Below, in pieces: positions 7,068 through 14,412 of a stretch of 25,787 nucleotides of DNA. The stretch covers positions 1 to 25,787 of the forward strand of contig JALOBD010000008.1 in assembly GCA_023228445.1 (NCBI GenBank), in the 5' to 3' direction. The DNA is from Sphaerochaeta sp. Its GTDB lineage: Bacteria > Spirochaetota > Spirochaetia > Sphaerochaetales > Sphaerochaetaceae. Both the position numbers and the translations under genes were made by a program. Every line of letters begins with the position of its first letter. Position 1 is the stretch's first letter. The notes under the pieces were generated by a model. It worked only from the letters and a program-made list of their open reading frames with translations. It ran no database searches and had not been told where the DNA came from.

Positions 7068-8864
7068 ATGGACAAGAATACCATCCTCGCCGTAATCCTC
7101 TCTGTCGTGGTCATTACCATCGGTATGACCATCCAGACCACCTTCTTCGCCCCGACCCCGGTCGAGGCCACAGCGACACAGACGACGGTCGCTGCAAGTG
7201 AGCCCAGCTACCTCGAACCGGCACACTACGCATACCTTCCGTCCAACCTTGCCTGGGGCAGCGGCCTGCCAGGCTCGCTGGTCGCTGTCGGCGATGAGCC
7301 GAGCAGCACCCAGTTCTCCTTCTCCACCGAGTACTTCTCCATCACATTCAACCCGGTCGGGGCGGCAATCTCCTCCTTCAGGTTGAACAAGCACCTGGAC
7401 AAGGGCAATCCGGTCGAGCTGCTCTTCAAGGGGGAGGACTCCCATGACGCCTTCCTCCTGTACGCAGGCAGTGACCGGAGCAACCCCATCGACGCGGTCT
7501 TTGCCCACAAGGTGGTCGGCAACACGGTGATCTTCAGCCGCGACTTTGCCATCCTCGGTGAGGATGGGAAGACCGGGGATACGTTCACCATCAAGAAGAC
7601 GTACACCTTCGGTGATACGGACTATCTCTTTGAGGTCGATATCGAGACGAAGAACAGCGTGAACAAGGCGATCCCGCTCGTCTTTGACAACAGTGCCTAC
7701 ACGCTTGCCTTCGAGCCGCAGATCGGACCCTCCTTTGCCACGCTGGACAAGAACTACAACTATCGCCGCTTCTACATCAAGGAGGATGGAGCGAAGAAGA
7801 AGACGATGCCCAAGCTCTCCTCCGGCTCCTATACGACCGGCAAGCCCCTCTCGTGGGTCGCCCTTGCCGGCAAGTACTTCTCCCTCATCGCTGTCCCCGA
7901 TGCGACCGCCTACACGGTGAGCCTGAGCGAGCAGGCCAGCGAGGGAATCCCGCTTGAATCCTCGATCTACTTCACCCGCCCGACGATCAGAGGGGCGAGC
8001 CAGGTGGACACCTGGCGCTTCTACGCCGGGCCGCAGCTGAAGGGGGACATGGTCCCCTACAACGACGCCACACTCAACTCGTTCGGTGTCAGCGGCCTGC
8101 AGCTGGAGGCGGCGCTGGACAGCAGCTCTTGGCTCGGGTGGCTTGAGACGATCTTGAAGTCGGTCCTCAACTTCCTCTACCGCCTGATCCCCAACTACGG
8201 GGTGGGCATCATCATCCTCACCTTCCTGCTCAAGCTCGCCCTCCACCCGATCACCAAGAAGGGGATGGAGTCGACGGCCAAGATGTCCTCCCTCTCGCCG
8301 AAGATGGAGGAGATCAAGCAGCGCTGGCCGGACAACCCGACCAAGCAGAACGAGGAGATGGCCGCCCTCTACAAGAAGGAGAAGATCAACCCGATGGGCG
8401 GGTGTCTGCCGATGCTCTTGCAGTTCCCGATCCTCATCGCCTTCTACGGTCTCTTGAACAAACACTTTGAACTGCGGGGGGCGATGTTCATCCCCGGCTG
8501 GATCCCCGACCTCTCCCGCCCCGACATGGTGGCGACGCTGCCCTTCAACCTGCCCTTCCTGGGCAGTGAGCTGCACCTGTTGCCGATTCTCTACACGGTG
8601 AGCATGATCTTCTCGATGAAGATCACCCAAAGCGGATCGGCAGCGGCCTCAGGGCAGCAGGGAATGATGAAGATGATGACCTACGGCATGCCGATCATGT
8701 TCTTCTTCATCCTCTACAGCGCCCCCAGCGGCCTGATCCTCTACTGGAGTGTCATGAACGCCATCTCGATCCTCCAGCAGCTGTACACCAACAAGAAGAA
8801 AGCGGTCGCCGGAGAACCCGAGAACGTCCAGCAGTTTCCGCAATCCAAACGCAAGAGGCGCTGA
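7068..8864 (+). CDS. yidC: Membrane protein insertase YidC (Oxa1 family)
   Basis: Inserts and folds inner-membrane proteins, alone or with SecYEG. The 598-residue protein is the long, two-membrane-bacterium type. A first membrane segment is at about 4-24, followed by a large periplasmic beta domain (about 60-340). The conserved insertase core has membrane segments near 372-392, 448-463, 504-520 and 541-562. Family marks include MGGCLPMLLQFPILIAFY and SAPSGLILYWSVMNAISILQQ. In the first core helix Lys389 sits where many YidC proteins have the groove Arg, so the positive charge is kept. The ATG has AGGAG at 7058-7062. The large periplasmic domain argues for an outer-membrane-bearing cell. The C-terminal tail is basic (KRKRR). 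Confidence 0.96.
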   Translation: MDKNTILAVILSVVVITIGMTIQTTFFAPTPVEATATQTTVAASEPSYLEPAHYAYLPSNLAWGSGLPGSLVAVGDEPSSTQFSFSTEYFSITFNPVGAAISSFRLNKHLDKGNPVELLFKGEDSHDAFLLYAGSDRSNPIDAVFAHKVVGNTVIFSRDFAILGEDGKTGDTFTIKKTYTFGDTDYLFEVDIETKNSVNKAIPLVFDNSAYTLAFEPQIGPSFATLDKNYNYRRFYIKEDGAKKKTMPKLSSGSYTTGKPLSWVALAGKYFSLIAVPDATAYTVSLSEQASEGIPLESSIYFTRPTIRGASQVDTWRFYAGPQLKGDMVPYNDATLNSFGVSGLQLEAALDSSSWLGWLETILKSVLNFLYRLIPNYGVGIIILTFLLKLALHPITKKGMESTAKMSSLSPKMEEIKQRWPDNPTKQNEEMAALYKKEKINPMGGCLPMLLQFPILIAFYGLLNKHFELRGAMFIPGWIPDLSRPDMVATLPFNLPFLGSELHLLPILYTVSMIFSMKITQSGSAAASGQQGMMKMMTYGMPIMFFFILYSAPSGLILYWSVMNAISILQQLYTNKKKAVAGEPENVQQFPQSKRKRR

Positions 8865-8907
8865 ATAGAAAATCAACTGCGGGCCAAAGCCCGAACGGAG
8901 TACCCAT

Positions 8908-9591
8908 ATGACCAGAGAATTTGAAGGAAGAACCGAGCAGGAGGCGATCGCCAAGGCGATCGAGGAGCTGCACATTGAACGAGAGGACTTTGATGTTGAG
9001 ATCATCGAGCCCCAACGCAAGGGGTTGTTCAAGAAAGGAAATGTGAAGATCAGGATCCACTTCGAGGATGACTCGACGGATCTTGGGATGGAGTATGAGG
9101 AGGAGCTCATTGAAGAACGGGTCCTCGGTGAGCCCTTTGACAGTGAACTTGAGGACAAGCTGCTCAGCTTCGTCGCCACGATGTTGGACAAGATGGGCTA
9201 CAAGGGGAGCGTTTCCATCGCCTTCCGCCAGGGGAGGAAGATCGGACTGAACATCGAGAGCGACAACTCCAACATCATCATCGGGCGCAAGGGCAAGAAC
9301 CTCGATGCCATCCAGCTGCTCGCCAACGTCTATGGCGGACAAATCAACCCCGACGTGAAGGTCGTCGTCGACAGCGAGAACTACCGCCTGCGCCACGAGG
9401 AGCAGCTGATCAGGAACGCCTTCAAGACCGCCGAACAGGTGCGTCGCAGCGGCCGTAGCCGCCTCCTGGACCCGATGAACCCCTATGAGCGGCGCCTGGT
9501 GCACACCGCACTGAATGACTTCGGTGGGGTGACCACCAAGAGTGAGGGCGAAGGACTCTACAAGCAGATCCGCATCAGCCAGCAGCGCTAA
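8908..9591 (+). CDS. jag: RNA-binding protein Jag/KhpB (Jag_N, KH, R3H)
   Basis: A 227-residue RNA-binding protein of the Jag (KhpB/EloR) family. The Jag_N domain covers about 2-50, with the typical EIIEPQRKGLFKKGNVKIRI end. An acidic linker follows. A KH domain spans about 83-155 with GRKGKN at 126-131, and an R3H domain spans about 165-225 with Arg195 and His199 in NPYERRLVHTAL. The gene follows yidC by 43 nt, with GGAG at 8897-8900 before the ATG. The yidC-jag pairing is widespread. In other bacteria Jag/KhpB binds many RNAs and affects cell elongation or division; the role here is inferred from family only. The gene ends at a hairpin shared with convergent metK. Confidence 0.93.
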   Translation: MTREFEGRTEQEAIAKAIEELHIEREDFDVEIIEPQRKGLFKKGNVKIRIHFEDDSTDLGMEYEEELIEERVLGEPFDSELEDKLLSFVATMLDKMGYKGSVSIAFRQGRKIGLNIESDNSNIIIGRKGKNLDAIQLLANVYGGQINPDVKVVVDSENYRLRHEEQLIRNAFKTAEQVRRSGRSRLLDPMNPYERRLVHTALNDFGGVTTKSEGEGLYKQIRISQQR

Positions 9592-9618
9592 GGACGCTGA
9601 CAATCCAACGTGGACGAA

Positions 9619-9643
9619 GATGGGAACCAAAACGGTTCCCATC
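9619..9643. terminator. Bidirectional hairpin between jag and metK
   Basis: A perfect 10-bp inverted repeat, GATGGGAACC (9619-9628) and GGTTCCCATC (9634-9643), with a 5-nt loop lies between two convergent genes. Neither side has a long T tract, so it resembles a stem-only terminator or mRNA 3'-end protector rather than a textbook intrinsic terminator. Confidence 0.65.
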
Positions 9644-9648
9644 GCCTA

Positions 9649-10779
9649 TCAGAGGGGCTTGGCTGCCTCCCAGCTCACCCCGTCTCTTCCGAAGTGGCCG
9701 TAGTTCATCGAGCTGCGATAGATCGGCCTCCTCAAATCAAGCTCATCGATGATCCCCGCCGGGCTCAGGTCGAAGGAGTCCGTCACCAGACGCTCGAGAA
9801 CCTTCTCATCCTCCCTCGCCGTGCCGAAGGTGTCGACGCGCACCGAGATGGGGAAGGGGACACCGATGGCGTAGGAGAGCTGGACCTCGCAGCGGGTGCA
9901 GAGGCCGGCGCTCACCAGGCTCTTGGCCACGTGGCGGGCCATGTAGGCGGAGCTACGGTCGACCTTCGACGGGTCCTTGCCGCTGAAGGCGCCTCCGCCG
10001 TGCCTGCCCATCCCCCCATAGGTGTCGACGATGATCTTGCGCCCGGTCAGCCCGGTATCCCCGACCGGCCCGCCGATGACAAAGCGTCCGGTCGGGTTGA
10101 TGTACACCGTCGTGTGTTCGTCGTAGAGGCCGGTCTCTCCCAGGACCGGGGCGATGACCTGGCTGCGCAAAAACTCCTCCAGCTCATCGTGTCCCACCTC
10201 TTCTTCATGCTGGTGGCTGATGACCACCGCATCGATGTGGACCGGCTGCTCACCCTCGTAGCGTACTGTCACCTGGCTCTTGGCATCGGGGCGCAGCATC
10301 ACAACCCCACTCTTTCTCAATGCGCTTGCCCTCCTGAGCAGTTGGTGCGCCCACATGATGGGAGCGGGCATCAAGGAGGGGGTCTCGGTGCATGCATAGC
10401 CGAACATCATCCCCTGGTCTCCCGCCCCCTGCTGGCCCCAACGCGAGGTCTGCGCACTGACTCCCAGGCAGATGTCAGGTGACTGGGTGGTGATGAGGTT
10501 GACCACCGCAAGGTCCTGGTACGCAAAGCCCTCCTCGCTCCGGTCGTAGCCGACATCCTTGACCACCTCGCGCACGATTGCCTCGATGTCCAGGCGGGCG
10601 GTCGTGGTGATCTCACCGGCGACGATGACGCAAGCGGTGGTGGCCAACACCTCACAGGCGACCCTGCTCTCCTGGTCTTGGGCGAGGCACGCATCGAGGA
10701 TTGCATCGCTGATCTGGTCGCAGACCTTGTCAGGGTGCCCTTCACTGACCGACTCTGAGGTAAATACTGATGATTTCAT
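9649..10779 (-). CDS. metK: S-adenosylmethionine synthase
   Basis: Makes S-adenosylmethionine from methionine and ATP, releasing phosphate and diphosphate. The 376-residue protein begins MKSSVFTSESVSEGHPDKV, with the conserved SEGHPDK at 12-18. It contains GAGDQGMMFGYA and, further on, the glycine-rich GGGAFSGKDPSKVDRSSAY block. The frame is open for 29 more codons upstream, but that stretch runs through the riboswitch and has no family likeness. The ATG at 10779 has AAGGAAGGG directly before it and gives the standard N terminus. Expression is probably controlled by SAM itself through the SAM-II-like element at 10830-10891. Downstream the gene ends at a hairpin facing jag. Confidence 0.97.
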   Translation of the reverse strand: MKSSVFTSESVSEGHPDKVCDQISDAILDACLAQDQESRVACEVLATTACVIVAGEITTTARLDIEAIVREVVKDVGYDRSEEGFAYQDLAVVNLITTQSPDICLGVSAQTSRWGQQGAGDQGMMFGYACTETPSLMPAPIMWAHQLLRRASALRKSGVVMLRPDAKSQVTVRYEGEQPVHIDAVVISHQHEEEVGHDELEEFLRSQVIAPVLGETGLYDEHTTVYINPTGRFVIGGPVGDTGLTGRKIIVDTYGGMGRHGGGAFSGKDPSKVDRSSAYMARHVAKSLVSAGLCTRCEVQLSYAIGVPFPISVRVDTFGTAREDEKVLERLVTDSFDLSPAGIIDELDLRRPIYRSSMNYGHFGRDGVSWEAAKPL

Positions 10780-10782
10780 GGA

Positions 10783-10837
10783 CCCTTCCTTTGAACTTGG
10801 GAAGGGGGAACGCAAGACATACGGTTGTGCTCCCCTT
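10783..10837 (-). promoter_or_regulatory. Expression platform of the metK riboswitch (alternative stems)
   Basis: On the metK transcript two mutually exclusive pairings can be drawn. The Shine-Dalgarno region GGAAGGG (10783-10789) can pair perfectly with CCCTTCC (10800-10806) across a 10-nt loop, hiding the ribosome site. The overlapping C-rich stretch 10802-10810 can instead pair with AAGGGG at 10832-10837, the 3' strand of the aptamer pseudoknot. When SAM traps the G-run in the pseudoknot, the C-run would be free to sequester the Shine-Dalgarno, which predicts translation OFF. Pairings are seen; the mechanism is inferred. Confidence 0.55.
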
Positions 10838-10891
10838 TTAGCAAGTTTCTTTAGTGACGCCTGCAAGCCGGGAGGCCATCAAATCGACGTC
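10830..10891 (-). ncRNA. SAM-II-type riboswitch aptamer in the metK leader
   Basis: The metK leader matches the SAM-II architecture. P1 forms between GACGTC (10886-10891) and GGCGTC (10856-10861) with one wobble pair. The loop carries the hallmark GATTTG and GGCTTGCAG segments. A 3' tail follows with the conserved CTAAA and then GCTAAAAGGGG. A pseudoknot closes by CTCCC (10870-10874) pairing with GGGAG (10830-10834). The spacing and conserved runs resemble the crystallised SAM-II aptamer from a marine metX leader. The gene it precedes makes SAM, so the ligand is logical. The related SAM-V class is an alternative label. Confidence 0.85.
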
Positions 10892-10900
10892 ATGGCTTGT

Positions 10901-10929
10901 ATGCTACCACCAAGGGAAAAAGGTGGCAA
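10901..10929 (-). promoter_or_regulatory. metK promoter
   Basis: On the minus strand TTGCCA (10924-10929), a 17-nt spacer and TAGCAT (10901-10906) precede the aptamer. The predicted start near 10894 lies a few nucleotides before P1, so nearly the whole leader is riboswitch and expression platform. The placement supports both calls. Confidence 0.65.
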
Positions 10930-10997
10930 GAGGGTTTGAACACTCTTTACACAACAGGAAATGTCTTGTCACAATAATTGTTACGAAAGTGCTTCAC

Positions 10998-11363
10998 TTG
11001 AGTACAGACGAGCACCTGGAGATCTTCATGCACCCCAAGTGCCAGGATATCCTCCTGCTTCTGGCGACCATGGCTCGCAGACAGCCAAGATGCTCAGCGA
11101 TACGCTGGCGATCAAGCCGTCGAGCGCCAAGCATCACCTCGACCGCCCTAGTCGAAGTGGATCACACCGAGCGTAGGGGTAACATCATCGCCACCTACTA
11201 CCGCAGGACGGCGGTCACCATAACGCTCCAGGAATTGGACAACACCAGGCAGCGGGCGGTCGGCGAGCTGCTCACCGCCCGCATCTTTGAGTCCTTCTAT
11301 GGTAAAAAACACGGTACCGATGATGGTGACGGGAGTATGGAGGGCGATGGGCAATTGCCATAA
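10998..11363 (+). pseudogene. Frameshifted ArsR-like winged-helix regulator
   Basis: Two reading frames together spell a small winged-helix regulator. One frame gives DEHLEIFMHPKCQDILLLLA. From about 11075 a second frame gives SQTAKMLSDTLAIKPSSAKHHLDR, a clear helix-turn-helix. From about 11145 the first frame resumes with LVEVDHTERRGNIIATYYRR (wing) and a tail to the stop at 11361-11363. Two compensating single-base shifts, the second in a short C run, explain this. Read in one frame, the recognition helix is lost, so the gene is probably inactive unless these are sequence errors. The likely original start is a TTG or GTG at 10989-10998. It is divergent from metK. No function or ligand can be assigned. 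Confidence 0.6.
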
Positions 11364-11402
11364 AAGCAGCAGAATGAGAGGAAATTCTTTTTAATGCTGC
11401 TT
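11364..11402. terminator. Terminator-like hairpin after the pseudogene
   Basis: AAGCAGCA (11364-11371) pairs with TGCTGCTT (11395-11402). An inner GAAT/ATTC stem (11372-11375 with 11384-11387) extends it, leaving a 7-nt bulge. Read on the minus strand the stem is followed by TTTTA-like sequence, so it could also end transcription of the kinase gene, about 115 nt downstream of its stop. The rest of the gap to 11516 shows nothing I can name. Confidence 0.35.
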
Positions 11403-11516
11403 CCTTGTACTACATATTTTGGATTCTCTATTTGTATCCATTCCGTTTTAATGCAAACAGTTATGACCTGAATTATGGGCAGTTACTGCGGAACTCAAGG
11501 TACGTTGCAGAGAGCG

Positions 11517-12515
11517 CTACGCCTCCCGCCACGAGCCGGACTCGAAGTAGGCTTTGAGGAGCGCGCTCTTCTCGGCTGAGAACTGGGCTCCCCGCTGGGT
11601 GATGATCTCCCCGGCGAGGATACTGGCGATGATGCCGCTCTCGCGCACCGAGTAGCGGTGGTATTGACCGTAGAGAAAGCCTGCTGCGTAGACATCGCCG
11701 GCTCCGGTGGTGTCGGTGGGGACCACCGGGCCCTTGACTGGAATCGAGGAGACCTCTCCATCGCAGCTGATGAACGAGCCCTTCTTCCCGTTCTTCACGA
11801 TGGCGATGCGGCAGAGCTTGCCCATCGAGCGGCAACACTCATAGGGATCGTAGTTGTCAAAGAGGATGCGTGCCTCCTCGCGGTTGGCGAAGACGATATC
11901 GCAGTGCTCGCTGATCAGGGAGAGGAAGGCCTTGCGGTAGCGTCCGACGGCGAAGGGGTCGGCCACATCGAAGCTGACGGTGGTGTTGTTCGCCTTGGCG
12001 ACCTCAAGGGCCCGCATGATGGCCCCCTGTTGGCTCTCGGTGTCCCACATATAGCCGGTGAAGTGGAAGATGTCCGCTCTCGCCACCGTGTCGATGTTGA
12101 CGTCCTCCTCCCCGTAGAGGCGGTTTGCACCGAGGTAGGTGTTCATGCTCCGTTCGCTGTCCGGGGTGATGAGGATGACCGTCGAGCCGGTGCGCTCGCG
12201 CACGGTCTCCACCAGCTCATCCCCGACGCCGAGGTCGCGCAGGCGGCTGCGGTAGATCGCCCCGTTCTCATCAGAGCCGATCTTGCCGGCGATGGTGACG
12301 TCGATGCCGAGTGAGGCGAGGGCGATGATCGTATTGGGGCATGAGCCGCCGCAAGAGTAGCTGACCGTATGGCCTGTGCTGAAAGCGAGCAGCTCCTCCA
12401 TCCGTTCACCGTTGATCAGCGCCATGGTCCCCTTGTGGATGCCAAGGTCGACCAGGTCGTCCTCCTCGACATTGACGATGATGTCGATGAGAGGGTTGCC
12501 GATGCCATAGATCAT
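11517..12515 (-). CDS. PfkB-family kinase, probably adenosine kinase
   Basis: A 332-residue sugar/nucleoside kinase of the PfkB (ribokinase) family. The N terminus MIYGIGNPLIDIIV and the substrate-side motif CGGSCPNT at 55-62 fit the adenosine-kinase branch. The C-terminal signature DTTGAGD at 268-274 carries the catalytic base Asp274 and the anion hole. Such enzymes phosphorylate adenosine to AMP, which would salvage adenosine from the SAM/S-adenosylhomocysteine cycle and fits a location near metK; other nucleoside or sugar substrates are possible. A GGAG lies 11 nt before the ATG. It is divergent from murA, with back-to-back promoters. A six-codon open frame starting at the predicted transcription start ends in a TGA overlapping this ATG. 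Confidence 0.8.
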   Translation of the reverse strand: MIYGIGNPLIDIIVNVEEDDLVDLGIHKGTMALINGERMEELLAFSTGHTVSYSCGGSCPNTIIALASLGIDVTIAGKIGSDENGAIYRSRLRDLGVGDELVETVRERTGSTVILITPDSERSMNTYLGANRLYGEEDVNIDTVARADIFHFTGYMWDTESQQGAIMRALEVAKANNTTVSFDVADPFAVGRYRKAFLSLISEHCDIVFANREEARILFDNYDPYECCRSMGKLCRIAIVKNGKKGSFISCDGEVSSIPVKGPVVPTDTTGAGDVYAAGFLYGQYHRYSVRESGIIASILAGEIITQRGAQFSAEKSALLKAYFESGSWREA

Positions 12516-12567
12516 CTTCTTCTCTGCTCCATGCGACTATTCTACAGGGTCTTCGGCCCCAGTTCAA
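12512..12567 (-). promoter_or_regulatory. Kinase promoter with predicted leaderless mini-ORF
   Basis: On the minus strand TTGAAC (12562-12567), a 17-nt spacer and TAGAAT (12539-12544) form a good promoter. Exactly six bases after the -10 is an ATG (12530-12532), opening a six-codon frame (MEQRRR) whose TGA (12512-12514) overlaps the kinase ATG. It may be a leaderless coupling peptide. Alternatively it may be a simple 17-nt leader in which GGAG at 12527-12530 is the ribosome site. Confidence 0.55.
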
Positions 12568-12574
12568 CAAGAGC

Positions 12575-12603
12575 TTGCATCACGATGGGCCCCCGTCTAA
12601 GAT
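12575..12603 (+). promoter_or_regulatory. murA promoter, leaderless geometry
   Basis: TTGCAT (12575-12580), a 17-nt spacer and TAAGAT (12598-12603) are followed by six bases and then the murA ATG at 12610. No Shine-Dalgarno could be included in a transcript starting at the ATG. The -35 lies only 7 bp from the -35 of the divergent kinase promoter, so a single regulator or RNA polymerase occupancy could link the two genes. Confidence 0.6.
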
Positions 12604-12609
12604 ACAGGC

Positions 12610-13920
12610 ATGGCAGAGTATCGGATCATCGGCGGGACGCCCACCAGTGGTGAGGTGAGGATCAGCGGCAACAAGAACGCCGCCTTGCCGTGCTTGGCGG
12701 CCACGTTGCTCACCGATGAGGAGGTCGTGCTCTCCAACGTCCCCGACATCGAGGATGTGCGCGTGATGATCGATCTTCTCAGGCGGTTGGGATCGACGGT
12801 CTCCAGGACCGGGGCGAACAGCTGGTCCATCAAGAGCGGAAGCCGCAGCGGGGCGCTTGACCGCGACTTGGTCGAGGCGATCAGGGGAAGCATCCTCCTG
12901 CTCGGGCCGCTGCTCGCCTCCGTCGGTGAGGCGACGATCACCCCTCCTGGAGGGGATGTCATCGGCCTGAGGCGCCTGGATACCCACCTTTGGGGTCTTT
13001 CAGCCCTCGGTGCCTCCTTCGCCGTCGAGGATCACCGCATCACCCTCACCGCAGAGCGTCTGCCCCTTACCGGATCGGACATCTTCTTGGATGAAGCGTC
13101 GGTGACGGCCACCGAGAATGTCATCATGGCCGCCTCGCTCGCCGATGGAGAGTCGACCATCACCAACGCGGCGTGTGAACCACATGTGCAGGATCTGTGC
13201 ACAATGCTGACGTTGATGGGCTGTCCCATCGACGGCATCGGCTCCAACCGCCTGCGCGTCGTTGGCCAACGGCGTCTTCGTGGGTGTTCCTTCACCCTGG
13301 GCAGCGACTATATGGAGGCGGGTTCGTTCATCGGCTTGGCTGCCGCCACCGGTGGCGAGGCGTTGCTCACCGGTGTCGATGTACAGCACCTGAGGATGAT
13401 CAAGCTGGGTTTTGAGCGCATCGGCATCACCTTCGACATCGACGGACCATCTTCGATTCGAGTACCGCGCCAACAAGAGCGGATCCTAGCTAAGGAGGTT
13501 GCCGGCCACACCGCCCGGATCAGTGACGGACCTTGGCCCGCCTTTCCTGCGGACCTGCTCTCAATTCTCACTGTCACCGCCACACAGATGAGGGGATCGA
13601 TCCTCATCCATGAGAAGATGTTCGAGTCCCGGATGTACTTTGTCGACTACCTGATCCGCATGGGAGCGGACATCATCCTCTGCGACCCCCATCGGGCAGT
13701 GGTGAACGGCCCGGCCCAGCTCTACGGTGCCACGGTCACCAGTCCTGATGTGAGAGCAGGGATGGCCTTGGTCATCGCCGCCGCCTGTGCCCGTGGCGAG
13801 TCCGTGATCCAGAACATCTACCAAATCGAACGGGGCTATGAGGCACTCTCAACAAAGCTTTCCACCTTGGGTATTGCTATAAAACGGCACCAAATACCAG
13901 ACAAACCAGTGGTTCGTTAA
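12610..13920 (+). CDS. murA: UDP-N-acetylglucosamine 1-carboxyvinyltransferase (MurA), Cys-to-Asp type
   Basis: Transfers enolpyruvate from phosphoenolpyruvate to UDP-GlcNAc, the first committed step of peptidoglycan synthesis. The 436-residue protein has the EPSP-synthase-like fold marks, including SGNKNAALP at 19-27 with the catalytic-site Lys22 and Asn23, and RGSILLLGPLLA. The loop that normally reads GGCAIG has PPGGDVIG, placing Asp116 at the position of the fosfomycin-reactive Cys. The same exchange is known in mycobacteria, chlamydiae and Borrelia and gives intrinsic fosfomycin resistance while keeping activity. The length is normal. No terminator is seen; two DnaA boxes lie directly after the stop codon. 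Confidence 0.94.
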   Translation: MAEYRIIGGTPTSGEVRISGNKNAALPCLAATLLTDEEVVLSNVPDIEDVRVMIDLLRRLGSTVSRTGANSWSIKSGSRSGALDRDLVEAIRGSILLLGPLLASVGEATITPPGGDVIGLRRLDTHLWGLSALGASFAVEDHRITLTAERLPLTGSDIFLDEASVTATENVIMAASLADGESTITNAACEPHVQDLCTMLTLMGCPIDGIGSNRLRVVGQRRLRGCSFTLGSDYMEAGSFIGLAAATGGEALLTGVDVQHLRMIKLGFERIGITFDIDGPSSIRVPRQQERILAKEVAGHTARISDGPWPAFPADLLSILTVTATQMRGSILIHEKMFESRMYFVDYLIRMGADIILCDPHRAVVNGPAQLYGATVTSPDVRAGMALVIAAACARGESVIQNIYQIERGYEALSTKLSTLGIAIKRHQIPDKPVVR

Positions 13921-14412
13921 AAAGTTGTCCACAGCTTATCCACAACCCACTATACAGCAATTTCATTCTGTCGGTGTATGTAAGAAGTCAACAGGAGCAC
14001 CGCTATAGGTTACTACACTTTTCCCACTCGTGACAACATCTTACAAGGCAATGAAATACCTAAAGTCCTAGCGAATCACTTCGATGCAATACCGATATAG
14101 GTTTTTATAGATTTTCATCCTGTTTCAGGCATAACATATTCACAATCCTTCAACGAGTTGTCAACAAGTTATCCACAGGTTGTACAGCAAGGTGGAACGA
14201 TGCGTAAGTTACCGTGTGCCAATACTTATCCACCGTTTCGTCTCTCTTCAAACGATGGTTGTTACCAAGAGAACTTGTGGATTACCCTCGAAGGAAAACT
14301 TCCCACATATACCCAACCTCGCACCTCGATTATTACATCGCAGAAGAGGGGCAGTCGTATCGGATCGAGAGATTGGAACCTGCTTGATGTTGGGCAAGTT
14401 GACACCATCGGT
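13921..14412. other. Gene-free region with a second DnaA-box cluster
   Basis: This 492-bp gap holds no convincing gene. Two modules of the same design occur: TTGTCCACA (13925-13933) with TTATCCACA (13936-13944), and TTGTCAACA (14158-14166) with TTATCCACA (14169-14177). Both have two boxes head to tail, a 2-nt gap, and matching flanks. Weaker one-mismatch boxes lie at 14136-14144, 14226-14234 and, on the minus strand, 14276-14284. Between the modules lies moderately AT-rich DNA (14095-14120). There is no DnaA-trio run like that at oriC. It could be a DnaA-titration site or an auxiliary part of the origin. Small open frames at 14158-14431 look spurious: no Shine-Dalgarno, no recognisable family, and they run through the boxes. 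Confidence 0.7.

Noticed and set aside
6939..8630. 563-codon minus-strand open frame opposite yidC
   Set aside because: A shadow frame created by biased codon use; its translation is repetitive and charged with no domain, while YidC is unmistakable.
9610..10482. Long plus-strand open frame opposite metK
   Set aside because: It is a shadow of the metK codons in this GC-rich gene; metK on the other strand has full family motifs.
11475..11487. Palindrome GCAGTTACTGC downstream of the kinase gene
   Set aside because: The arms leave a single-base loop and no T tract follows, so a terminator is not credible.
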